A stretch of DNA of 64,000 bases from positions 1 to 64,000 of the forward strand of contig LGRX02034727.1 in NCBI GenBank assembly GCA_001247695.2, given 5' to 3'. The notes beneath the pieces were generated by a model. That model was not told the origin of the DNA. It saw only the letters and a program-made list of their open reading frames with translations, and made no database searches. Origin of the DNA: Cymbomonas tetramitiformis. Lineage: Eukaryota > Chlorophyta > Pyramimonadophyceae > Pyramimonadales > Pyramimonadaceae. This document shows, piece after piece, positions 1 to 13,079 of this stretch; the stretch's first letter is position 1; each line of letters starts with the position of its first letter. The translations under genes and the position numbers were made by a program.

Positions 1-47
1 GGAAGTCGATGGGGTAGAGTCCAGAGTCCACGGCGGAGAACCCGGTT

Positions 48-1159
48 GTGATAAAGGACTATGTGTACTTTATCAGTGATGACTGCAAGCATGATCACAG
101 ATTCATTCAGTACATGCGAGAGGTGATCATCAAGGAGTACTTTGAGAAAAGGGGGATTCCGAAGCCAATATTTATTCACGAATGGGCGGATGGTTGTGCG
201 GGGCAGAACAAGTGCGCGGCGGGATTCGCGGACGTGGGAAACAGCAAAATGGAATGGTCGCTGGGGATTCCTTGTCAGCGGAACTTCTTTGAGACGGCGC
301 ATGCTAAAGGGGAGCAGGACGGAGCGGGGGCACACGTGAAGCATGCAGCGGCGGTGGCGGTAATTTCGGAGGGTGACAAATGGTATGGGAAGATCTTGTG
401 TGCGGCCGATCTCTATGCTTTTTGTGTGGAGAGGTTGCGCACACGCGCGGACACCAGCTACACGAAGTCGAGGGCCGCATTCAATCAACGATTTTTTTAT
501 CTAGTTCCCGAGGACGCGACGAAAGAGGTGGCGGGAGGTTTGTCGGCGGTTGATCACACGGCGCGCATCGCATACAAATCTTTGGAGCGCACTTTGCAAC
601 TGCATTCGGTGCGATCGGGCGTGGAGGGGAAGTTGCTGGTGCGCGACAGGACATGCTATTGCGTGTCATGCTATGCGGAATGTGTGTCGTCCATGCCGAG
701 AACTGTTTGGAGAGCTCGCATGTGGATTTGTGGAGGGAGGTGGAATTGACGCCCGCAACGGGTGCGGACGCGGCAAGGGTGCGGGAGTTGGTGGAGGAGT
801 ATGCGAGTGATGTGAGTGTAGCGGTGCGGCGCGGATGCATCATCGCGGTCCACCGAGACCCGGCGGACCGCACACACGCCTACTACTTGGTGAAGGCGTT
901 ATCCGCCGTGACGGAGGTTGGACCTAGGGGGCGCCGAGATGACTATGGGCAATATTTTGCCCCGGGAGAATTTGTGGTTTCGGGGAGGTACTTTGAATGG
1001 GAAGATGCCGATGTGAGAGATGACTACATACTAGACACAAGTAAAAAGTGCTTGATCTCTTGTGAAGCCGTGCGTGCAACCGATGTGCGCCTAGTTAAAA
1101 GAGGGGATGTGTACAAGATGCCTGCTGCCGAGCATGAGCGCGTGTTATCACTGTTGTAA
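48..1159 (+). pseudogene. Transposon-type ORF, frameshifted
   Basis: Two overlapping reading frames look like one protein. The first (48 to about 690) contains ISDDCKHDHRFIQYM and then HEWADGCAGQNKCAAGF. An Asp-Gly-Cys-Ala-x-Gln-x-Lys motif of this kind recurs in uncharacterised transposon-borne proteins of algae and animals. The frame then runs into a CYCVSCYAEC segment. The second (about 690-1159) continues as NCLESSHVDLWREVEL and ends in a beta-rich stretch with YYLVKAL and YGQYFAPGEFVVSGRYF before a TAA stop. The switch needs a one-base shift near 680-700, so this copy is broken or the assembly has an indel there. The first frame has a stop at 15-17 and no convincing ATG, so the 5' end may be an exon edge or lost. 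I cannot name the family, and a catalytic role is not shown. Confidence 0.5.
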
Positions 1160-1269
1160 TTTTTGCATTCAAATATATAGTATGGGATTTGGCATTCACA
1201 ATGCAATAATGATAACATTTTTTGCATATTTATGCTCAAGCATTTGAACAAACTTGGGGCATCACAATT

Positions 1270-2160
1270 TTGATGTGACGCGCATGCATGCCAAGTGCAA
1301 AACATGATTTCCTGCGGTTTGCAGTGCCCAAAATGGCCCCGCACGACTACTCCAAAGCCCTAAATGTCAAAAAATAACATTTTTGAGTTTGTCTAAACCT
1401 TCTCCAAACTTCTCCAAAAATATCAAGCCGTATAACAACATTTACCGAAATTATGCACTTTCTAGCGGACCCCGCATACGCGAAACCCCTGCTCTCACCG
1501 CCAATATTTCACCCGCCAGCAACCCTAAAACCCTAAAATCTTGGCTATGCAACTTTCAAGTGCCTTCAACTAACTTGGTGCACCTCCCCAAACTCGGCGG
1601 TGACCTTTTATCAACACATTCATGCGACGCGCATGCATGCCAAGTGCAAAACACGATTTCCTGCGGTTTGCAGTGCCCAAAATGGCCCCGCACGACTACT
1701 CCAAAACCCTAAATGTCAAAATTTTATATTTTTGAGTTTGTCTAAACCTTCTCCAAACTTCTCCAAAAATATCAAGCCGTATAACAACATTTTCCGAAAT
1801 TATGCACTTTATAGCGGACCCCGCATACGCGAAACCCCTGCTCTCACAGCCAATATTTCACCCGCCAGCAACCCTAAAACCCTAAAATCTTGGCTATGCA
1901 ACTTTCAAGTGCCTTCAACTAACTTGGTGCACCTCCCCAAACTCGGCGGTGACCTTTTATCAACACATTCATGCGACGCGCATGCATGCCAAGTGCAAAA
2001 CACGATTTCCTGCGGTTTGCCGTGACCAAAATGGCCCCGCACGACTACTCCTAAACCCTAAATGTCAAAATTTTATATTTTTGAGTTTGTCCAAACCTTC
2101 TCCAAACTTCTCCAAAAATATCAAGCCGTATAATAACATTTTCCGAAATTATGCACTTAA
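1270..2160. repeat. Tandem repeat, 349-bp period, about 2.6 copies
   Basis: The landmark CGCATGCATGCCAAGTGCAA starts at 1281, 1630 and 1979, giving a constant 349-bp period. Copies differ by a few percent at most. Each unit carries CCCTAAA stretches and a GCGCATGCATGC palindrome. Open frames through it change between copies and are not coding. Confidence 0.9.
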
Positions 2161-2219
2161 GTATGTAACCCCCGTCCACCCACACGTGCCACATGCCTTA
2201 ACGGAATTGGACTTATAAT

Positions 2220-5200
2220 CCTCAACCGGTCTGCTCAACTCCTCAATGTTTTTGTCCAGTACGCACGCTTTGACGAACATCTATCGCGATGAGTGAGAAT
2301 GGATTCGCCACGTACTAATGTGAAATTTATTTAGTTATGTTTGTCAAGCACAACTTAGGATCACAACTCCATCTACCTCAGTCGATATCTCCGGTAGCTT
2401 CGGATGACTGGCCAAGAATCCGATGACAAACCACGGCTTTGGCAAAGGTAGCATTAGCAGTTTTTCACAGATATTGGTACCCGCATATGCGTATCTGTGT
2501 AAGGGTATGATTTATACAAGGCTCACTACACCTTAGCAAGGAAGGATCAATTCTGCTCCTGTCATATCAATTTGATGCAGGGTAAAAAATGTTAGGGATA
2601 TAACCCTGCAGTTCTCGGGTTGCAGCCCATTGCACCGAAGGTGCATCGCAGTCTTTGGGATGCAGCCCTGCAGTTCTTGGGATGCAGCCCTGCAGTTCTT
2701 GGGATGCAGCCCTGATATATATATATATGTGACCGATGGACGAAATCCTCTTGGGTACATGTTTCCACGGCCTGATTATTATTTGGTCGGCAATTATTGG
2801 CAAAAGTCATCGGCTATCAGCTTTTGACTCAGAAGCCACAATGTTATAGAAGCTGCGACCTATTGTAACCATATGCGGCAATTATACCTTCAGCATACGT
2901 AGACAATATGATTATGTGGAACTTATAATCCCACTTAAGTTGCATCATGATAAATTTATCCAGGTGTTAACAAGTGTTCAGGATTTGATAAGGGGTTGAC
3001 GCCCCACAAGCCAAAGGTCACTGTCTCATAAGGCTCGCCTCAAGTGTGCGGCTTTGAGGATTAGCGTCCTGGCGAGGCACAGTCATGATGCTTCCTAGTC
3101 CATAATGGAGCTGGAAATGAGAATGCTCAAGATATCCGAAGACAGGAAGGCTTTTGGTTGGCCAGAGTTACTGTCAAGATGCTTAACCTTGATGGAATGG
3201 CATTCGGATACAAACTGTGCAACCATGCATGTGACTTATGCATTGGTGTATGACTTTGATGAATTGTCTCTTGTCATGAACCTGGAAGGAATGACGGGCA
3301 AATAGCTAGAGTGGCGGATTTACTCACTCGGCTTTGCTGTTTATGGAATTCGATGCCTGATGGCACAACTGGCAATCCTTTGCTCAGATGCTTTCCTTAA
3401 GACATTGGCAACAACTTATGTGCCAGCTTCTCTAGATTTGGGGAGAAACCATGGATCAACAATTCATCAATCAAAACACATGTATCAAGGTTGATTCATC
3501 GAATCCTTCAACTCTTGAATTTCGACAATCAGCATCTCAGGCTGTTGACGTCAAAGTGATGGTCGTAGGCTTACAATATAGCTTATTCACATTTGAAAAA
3601 CCATCGTTCTCCAGTGTCAGTGCCCTTCATATAATATGATAAAGCCGGAGAAATATGCATCTACGATTTCTTCATAATGAACTTCATGTGTCAATAAGTC
3701 AAATAAGACTTCATTTGATGTTTCAATCGGCATGATGTACCGTGTCATCAACTTTATGGCTGCTATACACAAATGCTGGAACTTTTGATAAGATTTTTAA
3801 TCTTCCAAGCAAAATCACAATGATGTAAATCAATTTGTGGCAGCTGTATGAAAATGAATGAATCTATACTCTTCCTCCCCCTCGCAAAAAGAGATGTATC
3901 AAATTAATCAGATGGTGATGGAGGATGTTATTCAATCATTATGTTATGTGAAAAATGGTTTGATAGAGAATCAGACTGAGATTACTCATCGAATGCTTTA
4001 GAGGTAACAATGTCAATCTGAACATTGATTCTCTCTACGTCATATTGGCAATATGCCTGACGTTTTTGAATGTGGCAAATGCCAGATGATGTCAAATGCA
4101 GTCGTTGGGTTGCAGCCCACATACTTTGTCAGTTCAGGGTCACTATAGTGTGCCTAACTTAGACAATGTTCTGGAAAATGATTGTCATGATGAACAAAGA
4201 AATCAGTAATGGTACCGAATTTAACTTTGGTATCGAAGCTAATGGAGAGTCAATCAAGAAGTGTCCGTAATGACAACAACTTACTACGAGTTGTATTTTG
4301 GTAGTTGATGGATGGCTGACATGTCATTTCATTATGAATAGAACATGGCATTGCCTAGTGATATGTGTATATTTTTCAGCACATGATCACTTATCTCAAT
4401 GGTGCCCATGTTATTTTTGGGCAAACACTATTCAGAGACTTGTTATGATAAAGAAGTATGAATGATGAATGTGTCATTTCAATCCGATAGAATTGTGACT
4501 TGTTTTATGACTATAAAATTTTGTCACTTTCCAAAATGAGGATGAACTGTGCTTGGAGACCGTATGCAGATTGCGGGTTTTCCAAGACTTCGTGGCCTAA
4601 TGGATGCGGCAACAAATTTCTAAACATTCCAGAATGAATTTTCAAAGAGTCTTCATTTCTTAATGAAGCATGCTTGTCTTATGTGCAAAAATGATATGAA
4701 ATTGCAAATATGGTGTCAATCTATATGTGGATGGTTTATACCATTGTATGCTATTCCACAAATAAGTAGTGATGTCAGAATAAAAACTTTGGACAATTGC
4801 AACTCAGTACAAACCCGAGTGCATTCAAGTCCATTTGTATGCTCAGAATCTGAATCTAATGTGCTTTCTATATGCACAGGATAAAACATTTTTTCTATGC
4901 GATTCTGGATTCAGGAAATAGAGTCAATGTAAAAGTCTTTTCCTATTTCAGACGATGAAACCCTTATTCCTTTAGGTGCAATACCTTATTGTAAGGAATA
5001 GTCATTTTCAATACAAGTTTCAATCGATTTTCTCAAATCTGTCACTTTTATGATGATCAGATTGGTCAACTTTACAGCATAACCACTTCTCCTCGCTGAA
5101 GGAGATGACTCCCATCATAGGACGGTATATTAGCTGTTTTCATATGACACATGAAAAACATGAATAACTCTTGGAGAATTTCGGGATAAACATCCTGGAT

Positions 5201-5480
5201 TGGCTGTGCTTGATTGCTCTATGCCCAAGAATGACCGAAGAGATTGCTTGCCATTTTTCAGCCATATAGCGTGGAGGCTGCTTAACAACGGTTGGGTCAT
5301 AAGCTAAATAGCTATGTCAGCTATGTCGGAGGCTGAATAGCCATGATTGCACAGACTCTGTCTTTCATGATGAATAGACCTCTGAGAAATGGTGTCTGAA
5401 AAATCAATTGACAACAACTCAACCTTTGGTATGATGAAGAGCTTATGATCTTTGTTGCACTACAATTGTTTAATGTGCAC
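2220..5480. other. AT-rich gene-poor stretch
   Basis: No ORF longer than about 75 codons and no recognisable protein similarity on either strand. The only structure I see is a short 22-bp repeat (separate entry) and scattered single copies of a related GTTGCAGCCC motif, for example near 4108. It reads as decayed repeat or intergenic DNA. Confidence 0.6.
2615..2716. repeat. 22-bp tandem repeat beside (AT)n
   Basis: TGCAGCCCTGCAGTTCTTGG recurs at 2661, 2683 and 2705 (22-bp period), with diverged units upstream from 2615. It ends in an (AT)n run. Degenerate relatives lie near 4108 and at 9628-9665. Confidence 0.85.
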
Positions 5481-5510
5481 TAATGAAAGGTAGCACTTCA
5501 TTTTTGTCGC

Positions 5511-5642
5511 ATGATCTATTATTTTTGTCGCACCATGCGACACAACAATTATATTCTGGAGCGACAAAAGTGAGTACGGGACTCATTATTGTCGCAGTGC
5601 GACAAACCGTGAGCAGGGGGCTCATTATTGTCGCAGCGACAA
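5511..5642. repeat. Cluster of TTTTTGTCGC inverted motifs
   Basis: GTCGC and its complement GCGAC recur at short intervals, each flanked by T or A runs, and form hairpins such as TTGTCGCAGTGCGACAA (5589-5605). A direct repeat CTCATTATTGTCGCAG starts at 5582 and 5621. The same motif returns at about 6985-7050, 7165-7190 and 7825-7860. It could be a foldback or MITE-like family. No target duplication was identified. Confidence 0.6.
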
Positions 5643-5649
5643 AAAGGAG

Positions 5650-8600
5650 ACTGATATTTACGGACAGAATATTTACGGAAATTATACAGAAGATTATGGA
5701 CTATAAACATAATATTACAGTTTACGGAAAAAACATATGCAAGCTAACTAACAATTGGTAGGAGAATGTGCTCACGTTAGCAAAGCATGCTCGATTGTCT
5801 AGTCTATATTCATTACATAACTATGCTTATACATCTTTACAATAAATGTGCAGTGCATACTATTTCGAATGTGAAGTCAGGTATGAACAAAACAAACCTG
5901 TAGACGATTGACTTCTAAAATCTAAAAGATAAGCAGGTTGCTGGGCACCGCAACATGCATTTCGCCAGCGATAAAAGTAAAACTGAAATACCTGCACACA
6001 GCGAACGCTAAAACGTCAGAACGAAGTGATAAGATGTTGCAAACATCATGAAAACACGCAGGCATACAAACATTCGAAGACAATAAGCAAAATAGCTCAA
6101 ACTACACTCTTCACAAATTACACACAGCAACATGCGTATCGCCAACGAGCATGAAATAGTTGAAATACCTGCACACGGTAAACGCAAACATGTCAGAAAT
6201 AAGATGAACGACAAACCAACCGCAGACGCAACGAGAAACAGCACACACGCGAAACAGGCATTCAGGAATGCGAAACAGGCATTCAGGAATGCGGCGATAA
6301 CAGGAAAAAGTGACCGGATATCCTGCAAAATTACAGAGAGCAAAGTCAGTGAGGGTGGTGGGACTCGAACCCACGCTGCACAATCTGTGCAGATATCGCC
6401 CTCGAAAAAAAAACACCATATGAGAAACACGCGGAACGAACACAAAACAGGCGCTTGAAAACAAATAGCAAATTCCTGAAGAATATCAGTCAGTGAGGGC
6501 TTGTAACAACAACAAATCCGTCGGGCAGCAGTACAGCCCGTCAGTCAGCCTCGCTACAAGAATGCCCTCTACGAAGACAATCAAGGGGCGCCAGCAACCG
6601 AATGTTGCTGGCGGCATCGGACATAGCGCAACAACGAACGTGACTTCTAAAACAAGGAAACGCTACTCAGCAAGGATGATGGGATTTAACCGGGAAATAG
6701 TTAGTATGCGCGATACATGCAGCAGAACAAAAATGCGGGACACAGCAGGCAACGGTGTCAGGTGCGCCGCAAAATGAAAGCTTATAGAATTAACGTGTGA
6801 GTGAATATTTGATATATGAAATCAGCCAGCCGCGGCCCGCGTGGGTCCATGTCTGGATGAAGATAGCGGATGAAAATTCAGAATGAAAGTTGATGACAGT
6901 GTTTCGGGTCAACTGTGACACTGTAATGTTCGTCGCAAACCCATGCCATGTCAGCATGTCTGCCAGGTGAATTTTTTTTGTCGTGTCGCAAACCCATGCC
7001 ATGTCAGCATGTTGCGAAAGTCTGGAACCTGTCGCATCGCATTTGTCGCGAGGGAGCCACACTTAAGGGCTTTTTGTGGTGCAGTTTTTTAATTTACCAA
7101 TATATAAATCGAAACTGATCGCGTCGCTGATTGGCTTATCCATCGTCTGCAAACCATCTCGTTTTTGTCGTGTGATCCCTTTCCCTTGTCGTCCCATATT
7201 CATGGTGCCTATCTCAGGCGCTCGCACTTCTTATTGGCGGTTATGGGCGATCAGTCCAAAACATCTCATGTAAAACACCCTGAAATCTGTAGCACGTGCG
7301 CCTTCTATAATTATACAAAAAAAACGTGCTCCTTGTACGTGCACAGTCAGCTTATGGTATTTCGCGTGTGACCCATATTCATGGAGTTTATCTAATCTCA
7401 TGGCTCCTCTGATTGGCGATCAGTCGGAAATCTCTTTTATACGCCATCTGAAATCTGTCGCGCTGATAACTTCCGCATGAATATCCATAATTCGATACTA
7501 CGCCCAGGAATATTCTATGCGTCTCTGATTGGCGGCAATGCTCCACCGATTTGTATAACTCTCCTGCTTGCCATCTTAAGGTGACCGGTGTGGACTGCAA
7601 TATAATTATATATGGGCGGTTACTCCCGATCTGACAGGGAAATCACACTGTTTCCGTAAAAAAGGGCCCCAAAGGTGGACAGTTCTGGTAGTATCGTGTG
7701 CGTCGATGTCACTTTTTCCAGGAAAACCTGTTTCGCTCCTATAAGGGAAACGCAGGGCCTTGCAGCTTTTTTTTGAAAAAGCTGCGAACCGTCGGTGTAT
7801 AATGTTGAGTATAATCGGATCTGTTTGCGACACGACAAAAAAAATACACCTCGCGACACAAAAAAGGCGCTTCCCTAATGAAATGCCTCGTGATATATAA
7901 TCTCACAGAATAGGCATTGCTCAATGGCGATATGTAATGATCAATGAAGACAAGATGGTTGGTATGGCTCATTCAGTAGGTATAATTACCTCAAAGAGAT
8001 GCCAATACACGGATACATATCAAGACATAAGGGCAATAGGCTTATTGTATAGCCTTCAAGGCAGCTAGCATTTATGCTGCATTGGTCAGCTCAGTGGCTT
8101 TGATCTTTCTAGGTGTTGTACTCAGGCCGTGGCCTGCATATTGCATTGAGTAATCTTGACACCTTTAATGATCCAATCAGATGATATGTATGAAATATCA
8201 AGAATGGTTGCCCAGCCTTTTCAATGATCATCGGTGGCAGAGGCTATAGTGCTTGCACCGTGTCAATATACAATTTTAGTCTGGATACATGCTAGACCAG
8301 ATGTATACAATGTCTAGGTTTTCAAAATCAAGCTCATATGTATGTCATGGCTGATGTATGTGTCAACTTCATGGAGTTCTGCATGGTTTGATATATATGT
8401 GTGTGTACCATGTTTGTCAATATCGGAGAGACTATGTCTTCTTTAAAATCCTCATGACTATATGTATAATGGTGCTATACTGATGTCAACACCTTCTCTC
8501 TGAGTGATTTATTGATTTCAGATGTGATGTCGTGGCATAAAATATGTCCACGTCATTGGCACGAGTCATGTTGTGTCCATGCATACACGATCTTAGCGCA

Positions 8601-9040
8601 GGTCACAATACAGTGCCCGAGCATACGCGATTTTAGCGTAGGTCACATTGTGCCTTTATTTATTACATCTGAGAATATATGTTACTCATCTTTGTGAGTC
8701 TAGACAGCATTGTGCTGATTGCAATGCTTTCTCTGGTGACTTATAATTATATCACAGATTATACCAATGTGGTGATCAGTCCAGTGCAATATTTTGTCAC
8801 CGGAATGTACAGGGATTGTGAATGATTGCAATCCAGTCGGAGGAATAATCTCAACAGCTTATTCTGTACTAATGAATTCATCGGAGTTATACTCATTTCG
8901 ACGATTCAAAAACCAATGTCATTGTAGTGATGACAGCTCATATGAATATATAGGGTTTTTATCAGAATGCTTTTATAATGTGATGTCAACATATTATGAA
9001 CAATTCACTTGCATCTCAGGACAAAGGAGTTACGCTTGGA
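5650..9040. other. Gene-poor stretch with short decayed repeats
   Basis: No ORF here has a recognisable domain. Apart from the tRNA-like element at 6350-6403 and GTCGC motifs, I see only a pair of related segments near 8581 and 8622 sharing GATTTTAGCG/GATCTTAGCG and AGGTCACA. I find nothing that supports a gene. Confidence 0.5.
6350..6403 (-). tRNA. D-armless tRNA-like sequence
   Basis: Read on the minus strand, the 54 nt fold as a 7-bp acceptor (GAGGGCG with CACCCTC, six of seven pairs), a perfect 5-bp stem CTGCA/TGCAG around a 7-nt loop CAGATTG, and a perfect T-arm GTGGG-TTCGAGT-CCCAC, then a discriminator A. The D-arm is absent. Position 33 of the loop is A, not the near-universal U, which argues against a normal decoding tRNA. 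A tRNA pseudogene, a tRNA-derived SINE head or a transferred organellar fragment are all possible. Confidence 0.4.
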
Positions 9041-9049
9041 AGGTCTTGC

Positions 9050-9185
9050 ATGGTGGTCACCAACAGTTATCAGCTGTTATTCGGGTGCCAAATTCTGCCT
9101 TCAGCACTGGGACTATATCAACCAGTCTTACAGCGATGCACTTGTCCTTCCCACTCTTATGTACGGCTATAGTGCCAAAGTATAT
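9050..9185 (+). repeat. Diverged dispersed repeat, copy 1
   Basis: About 135 bp beginning CACCAACAGTTATCAGCTGT aligns by eye with 11990-12130, with shared blocks such as TTCTGCCTTCAG/TTTTGCCTTCGG and CTCTTATGTACGGC/CCCTTATGTATCGC. Old divergence, so probably a transposon remnant. Confidence 0.6.
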
Positions 9186-9567
9186 CAGGTGGGATATATA
9201 TATATATACATTATATAACTATCATCTTCTGATCCAGGAAATGCAATTAAGCATGGTATCAGGTTATATGTTATGTATATAGTTCAGCATTTCAAACTTA
9301 CATAATTAAATGCTGAGCAAAAGTCAACTTATAGTCATCGGGATATAGTTTCCCATCCGAGTTTACACTTTATTAGTGACACCCCTGGTGGATTTAACGT
9401 TGTACAGATTTCAACGTTACTTGTGGATGCAGTGATTTTATCAAAAGCAATCCATCATAATCACCAGATCGGAAAAATGGATATGTGTATAATCCTATCC
9501 ACCTTCTTCCCCCTTCGAGGAAGTGTGAACACATAATAGGCAGTCAGTTGCCTATATACCTCATAGC

Positions 9568-9592
9568 TTATAGCTTATAGCTTATAGCATGC
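9568..9592. repeat. 9-bp microsatellite (TAGCTTATA)n
   Basis: Three consecutive AGCTTATAG units. Confidence 0.8.
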
Positions 9593-9945
9593 AGTCCTTA
9601 TAGGAAGCAGCTGTTACAGTTTTAGGGTTGTTGCCCAACAGTTCTTGAGTTGTTGCCCGATATATCATCATGTCTGTGTCGAAAACAGCATGATATGTTG
9701 GCACTGGCCAGGATTTTTCAAAATTTGATTAAAAATTTGGGTGCGTTTTTGGCCTGAAAAAAATTTCAAAATTTGATCAAAATTTGGGTGCGTTCTTCAA
9801 AATAAGTCAAAATTTGATTAGAAGATGTAAAAAAATAGAATAAAAATATGGGCGGGATTGGTGAAAAATCTGGGGGGATATCGAATATGTCTCCGCGATC
9901 GCGATGGCTGCTGTCATTCCCATACTTTACACGTCGACGTGAGAC

Positions 9946-10311
9946 GTGACACAGACAGATAGTCGGATACCGCATTACCGCCGCAATTCAAGTTCCGATC
10001 TTCTCATGTATCTTCAAGGCAGTCAAATTGTGAAAGTGAGGCCATCCGTTGAGAGTTCTCAGCATAGCGATATCAACGACTCTCTTCGTCGCCCGAGGTC
10101 TCGGCTAGAGCTAGCTTACGCCAGGAACAAGTCGTTGCATAGGATTTGCTTTTCTTTCTCACCGAACTCCTGTGCGTGTGAGCGTGAATTTTCTTTGCTG
10201 AAGGAGATGTTTGGTGAAGATCAGGACAATTGCCTTGGTGACTATCTACAGGCAGCTTTGATGCTTAGGTACAAGCGTACAACAAGCGGTTGTAATATGT
10301 TTATTCAGTGA
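9946..10311 (+). pseudogene. hAT transposase C-terminal remnant
   Basis: The last about 50 codons carry the hAT dimerisation signature: SFSPNSCACEREFSLLKEMF followed by DYLQAALMLRYKR. This corresponds to the family pattern of Ser-Ser/Cys-x-x-x-Glu-Arg-x-Phe-Ser-Leu-Leu, then a helix ending Met-Leu-x-Tyr. Hydrophobic core and charged positions fit. Upstream codons give only a short low-complexity peptide, so the DDE catalytic region and zinc finger are gone from this ORF. It ends at TGA 10309-10311 in AT-rich repeat DNA. I infer a dead fragment. Confidence 0.65.
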
Positions 10312-10319
10312 TGACTTCA

Positions 10320-13070
10320 CTCGTAATAATGATAATATCCATCTACTTCGACTGAATATCTTATTTACTCGTGCTTGATAATAGGATTTGTGATAGGCAT
10401 CACATATTCACATTCCAAGATTGCCTTGTTTCCCGTTGCCCTTGTTGGCAACGACAAGCAAGGTAGCCCCTCCAAACCTCAATTGTGATGCCTAAGCAAA
10501 ACCTATTGCGTGTCGTAGTCTCATAACCGGTTTAATTAGTCTTGAAACCTGTTATCGATCATATTTCATATAGGTTTTACAGGTCTGAAGGTTGCCAATA
10601 GGTTGCCAAGCTGAACAAATTAGTATGAAATAGGTTCTTAGGCCAATTTGGGTGATTGTAAAAGAAATAGGGGCCTAGGGCAAGCGTCTCCGCGTCTCAG
10701 CGAACCGGTTTGGGCGTGTATGGGGCCCGCGAGATCGGCTAATTATTGAAAAAAATTTAGGAAAAAATTAGGGGCCTTTTCAAAAAGGGAGGAAAAATTT
10801 AGGTGACTTTAGGAAAAATTTCAAAAAAAAAATTGGGTCAATTTAAAAAAAATGTGGGCCAGAGCCAAATGATATGTTAATGCCAAACACGAAGTTTATC
10901 GAAATTATAGTGGCCTGTTAGGGCATGTCAGGTTACAGCGGCCCATATACCCAATAATATGATTAGGGTGTTACATGGTATCAGTAACCCTAATATAGGT
11001 AAAAAATAAGCAGTATAATGTTTTTGCAAAGATTTTTAAGCAAAACTGCATTTAATACCTACATGAATGAAAGGTGGTTTTCAGGAGGTACGTTACACCC
11101 CTGTTACACACATTTAATTTTTAGGGTGTTACAGGGCGTTACACATGCTGCATAAATCAGGGATTGTTATTTGATAGATAAATATTCATTTTAGCAAAAA
11201 AAATCAATCCGAAATTTTCAAAATGTGTTTTACGTACAGCATTTTGAGCGATTTATTGTTACAGCAATATGTATACCCCTATATATTACACACCTAATAT
11301 CTAGGGTGTTACACGAGATATGACCATGGTCATTATGTTTTTCTGATACCTGAATAGGTATAGAATCATAATTTTAAATAAAATGGGCACACATTTTTCA
11401 TTTTGAAATCATGCGTGGAGCATTTTTACCCATTTTACAGCTTTTTCAGCTATCTAAAATATTGCCTCGGTGACATATCTCAGTGTATATGTGGAATGTA
11501 AAGTACAGAATCACCGGAAGGAACTTCACGTTTGCACATGACAAATTTCATAGCAAATAAGTGAGTTGTGCTGTATATCAACATTTATGGTTGACAGCAT
11601 TCTGGGTTTTACTGATTCAAACCCATGCACATCAAATGTACTTTTCTGATTATGTATAGATTTATCAACTTAAGTGGGAACATCCATTCAGGAACATCCA
11701 CTTCAGTGATATTTGTCAACCTATGATTTGTTCTGAGCATAGGTCTGTGCTCTTAAGATTTATCAAAGTGATATATCTTATTTAGAACAAATCTGGACTT
11801 TGCTGGATATAATCACAGCAACTTGACACAGCACATTTATGTGTGTGTTTTGTCCTTAACACTATTGTCAGATATCATGTAAATACTGATCTGTGTGTTG
11901 CATGCAATTGATCTGATCAAGTCTGATTCAACTGTCAATATGCAACGTAGTTGTTGTAGTTGCTCCAGCGATGATATGTGGGATGAGACGAGTGGACTGC
12001 ACCCAACAGTTACTAGCTGTTTTATGGGTGCAGTATTTTGCCTTCGGGTCTGGAGATAACTCCATCCAGCCCTACAGCATGTTGTCTTATCCTGTTCCCT
12101 TATGTATCGCCATCATTGACACTTTCCACGCACATGTGTTTGGAAAGTGGTATCCATATTACCATATACAATATAGTTGATCTATTCACTCTGAGTCAGT
12201 GAATCTCAACATGTATAATGAATGCTAGTGTATGTGCAGTGTGTAGTACTGCTGATTAGTACTTATGCCAGTGTGTGTGTGTGTTTACTTGTACACACTT
12301 TGCAGGATATGTTCTGGGTATCACAATATCCTAGACAATTTATCATGCAAGACAATCAACATACCATGTACTGATTACATCTAACATGATATATCAAGTT
12401 TAGGGATCATTGTAATTTCATGCTAATCTCATTACAAAATGAGTTGCTAGATAAATTTTACATGAAGCTCAGGTGAGCATTCCATCCAGTAATCCACCAT
12501 AGAATGTACATGTGATCTGGAGAGCATCTCGGCTCCACCAGGACATGACAAACTAATTATGGTGTTAAGACTACTTTCAGGCACCCTTTGCTACATCGAT
12601 TCGAATATAGACTAGCATTCACTGCAATATGCTTATGCTCTATGTACTACAGCTGGTATCGTGATCAAGCTGTACAGTATAATAAAGCATGTACAATTCA
12701 CAATCAATGCAATCATTCAGCATAAGATATGTGCATGGTATAAAAGTGTATGCACTGCATGTTGATGATTGCTGTGAGTGAAATAAGTGCATGTGTGTGT
12801 GTGCTGATCCGCACACACATGTTGTGAACAGATCATTGTGCTGCTAATAAGCATAATGCTGATGATTAAAGTATTTGTGCAGTCATCAGAACACTTTGGA
12901 ATTTGCTGCAGTATGATAATAATACATTCACAGCAACATAGTGGTAATGTATCCAAAGCATAACGATCATGTGTCCACAGCATTCCTGCATGTATACAAT
13001 CATTCTGCATATGATTTCGACGCGCGTATACATATGTGCTTCTCACTGCATGTAAACACATCAAAATTGT
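10320..13070. other. AT-rich stretch without genes
   Basis: No coding signal. GGGTGTTACA-type motifs recur between about 10970 and 11310, and the second copy of a 135-bp dispersed repeat sits at 11990-12130. The rest looks like decayed repeat DNA. Confidence 0.5.
11990..12130 (+). repeat. Diverged dispersed repeat, copy 2
   Basis: Partner of 9050-9185 (CACCCAACAGTTACTAGCTG onward). The two are in the same orientation, about 2.9 kb apart. Confidence 0.6.
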
Positions 13071-13079
13071 ACGCGCTAA

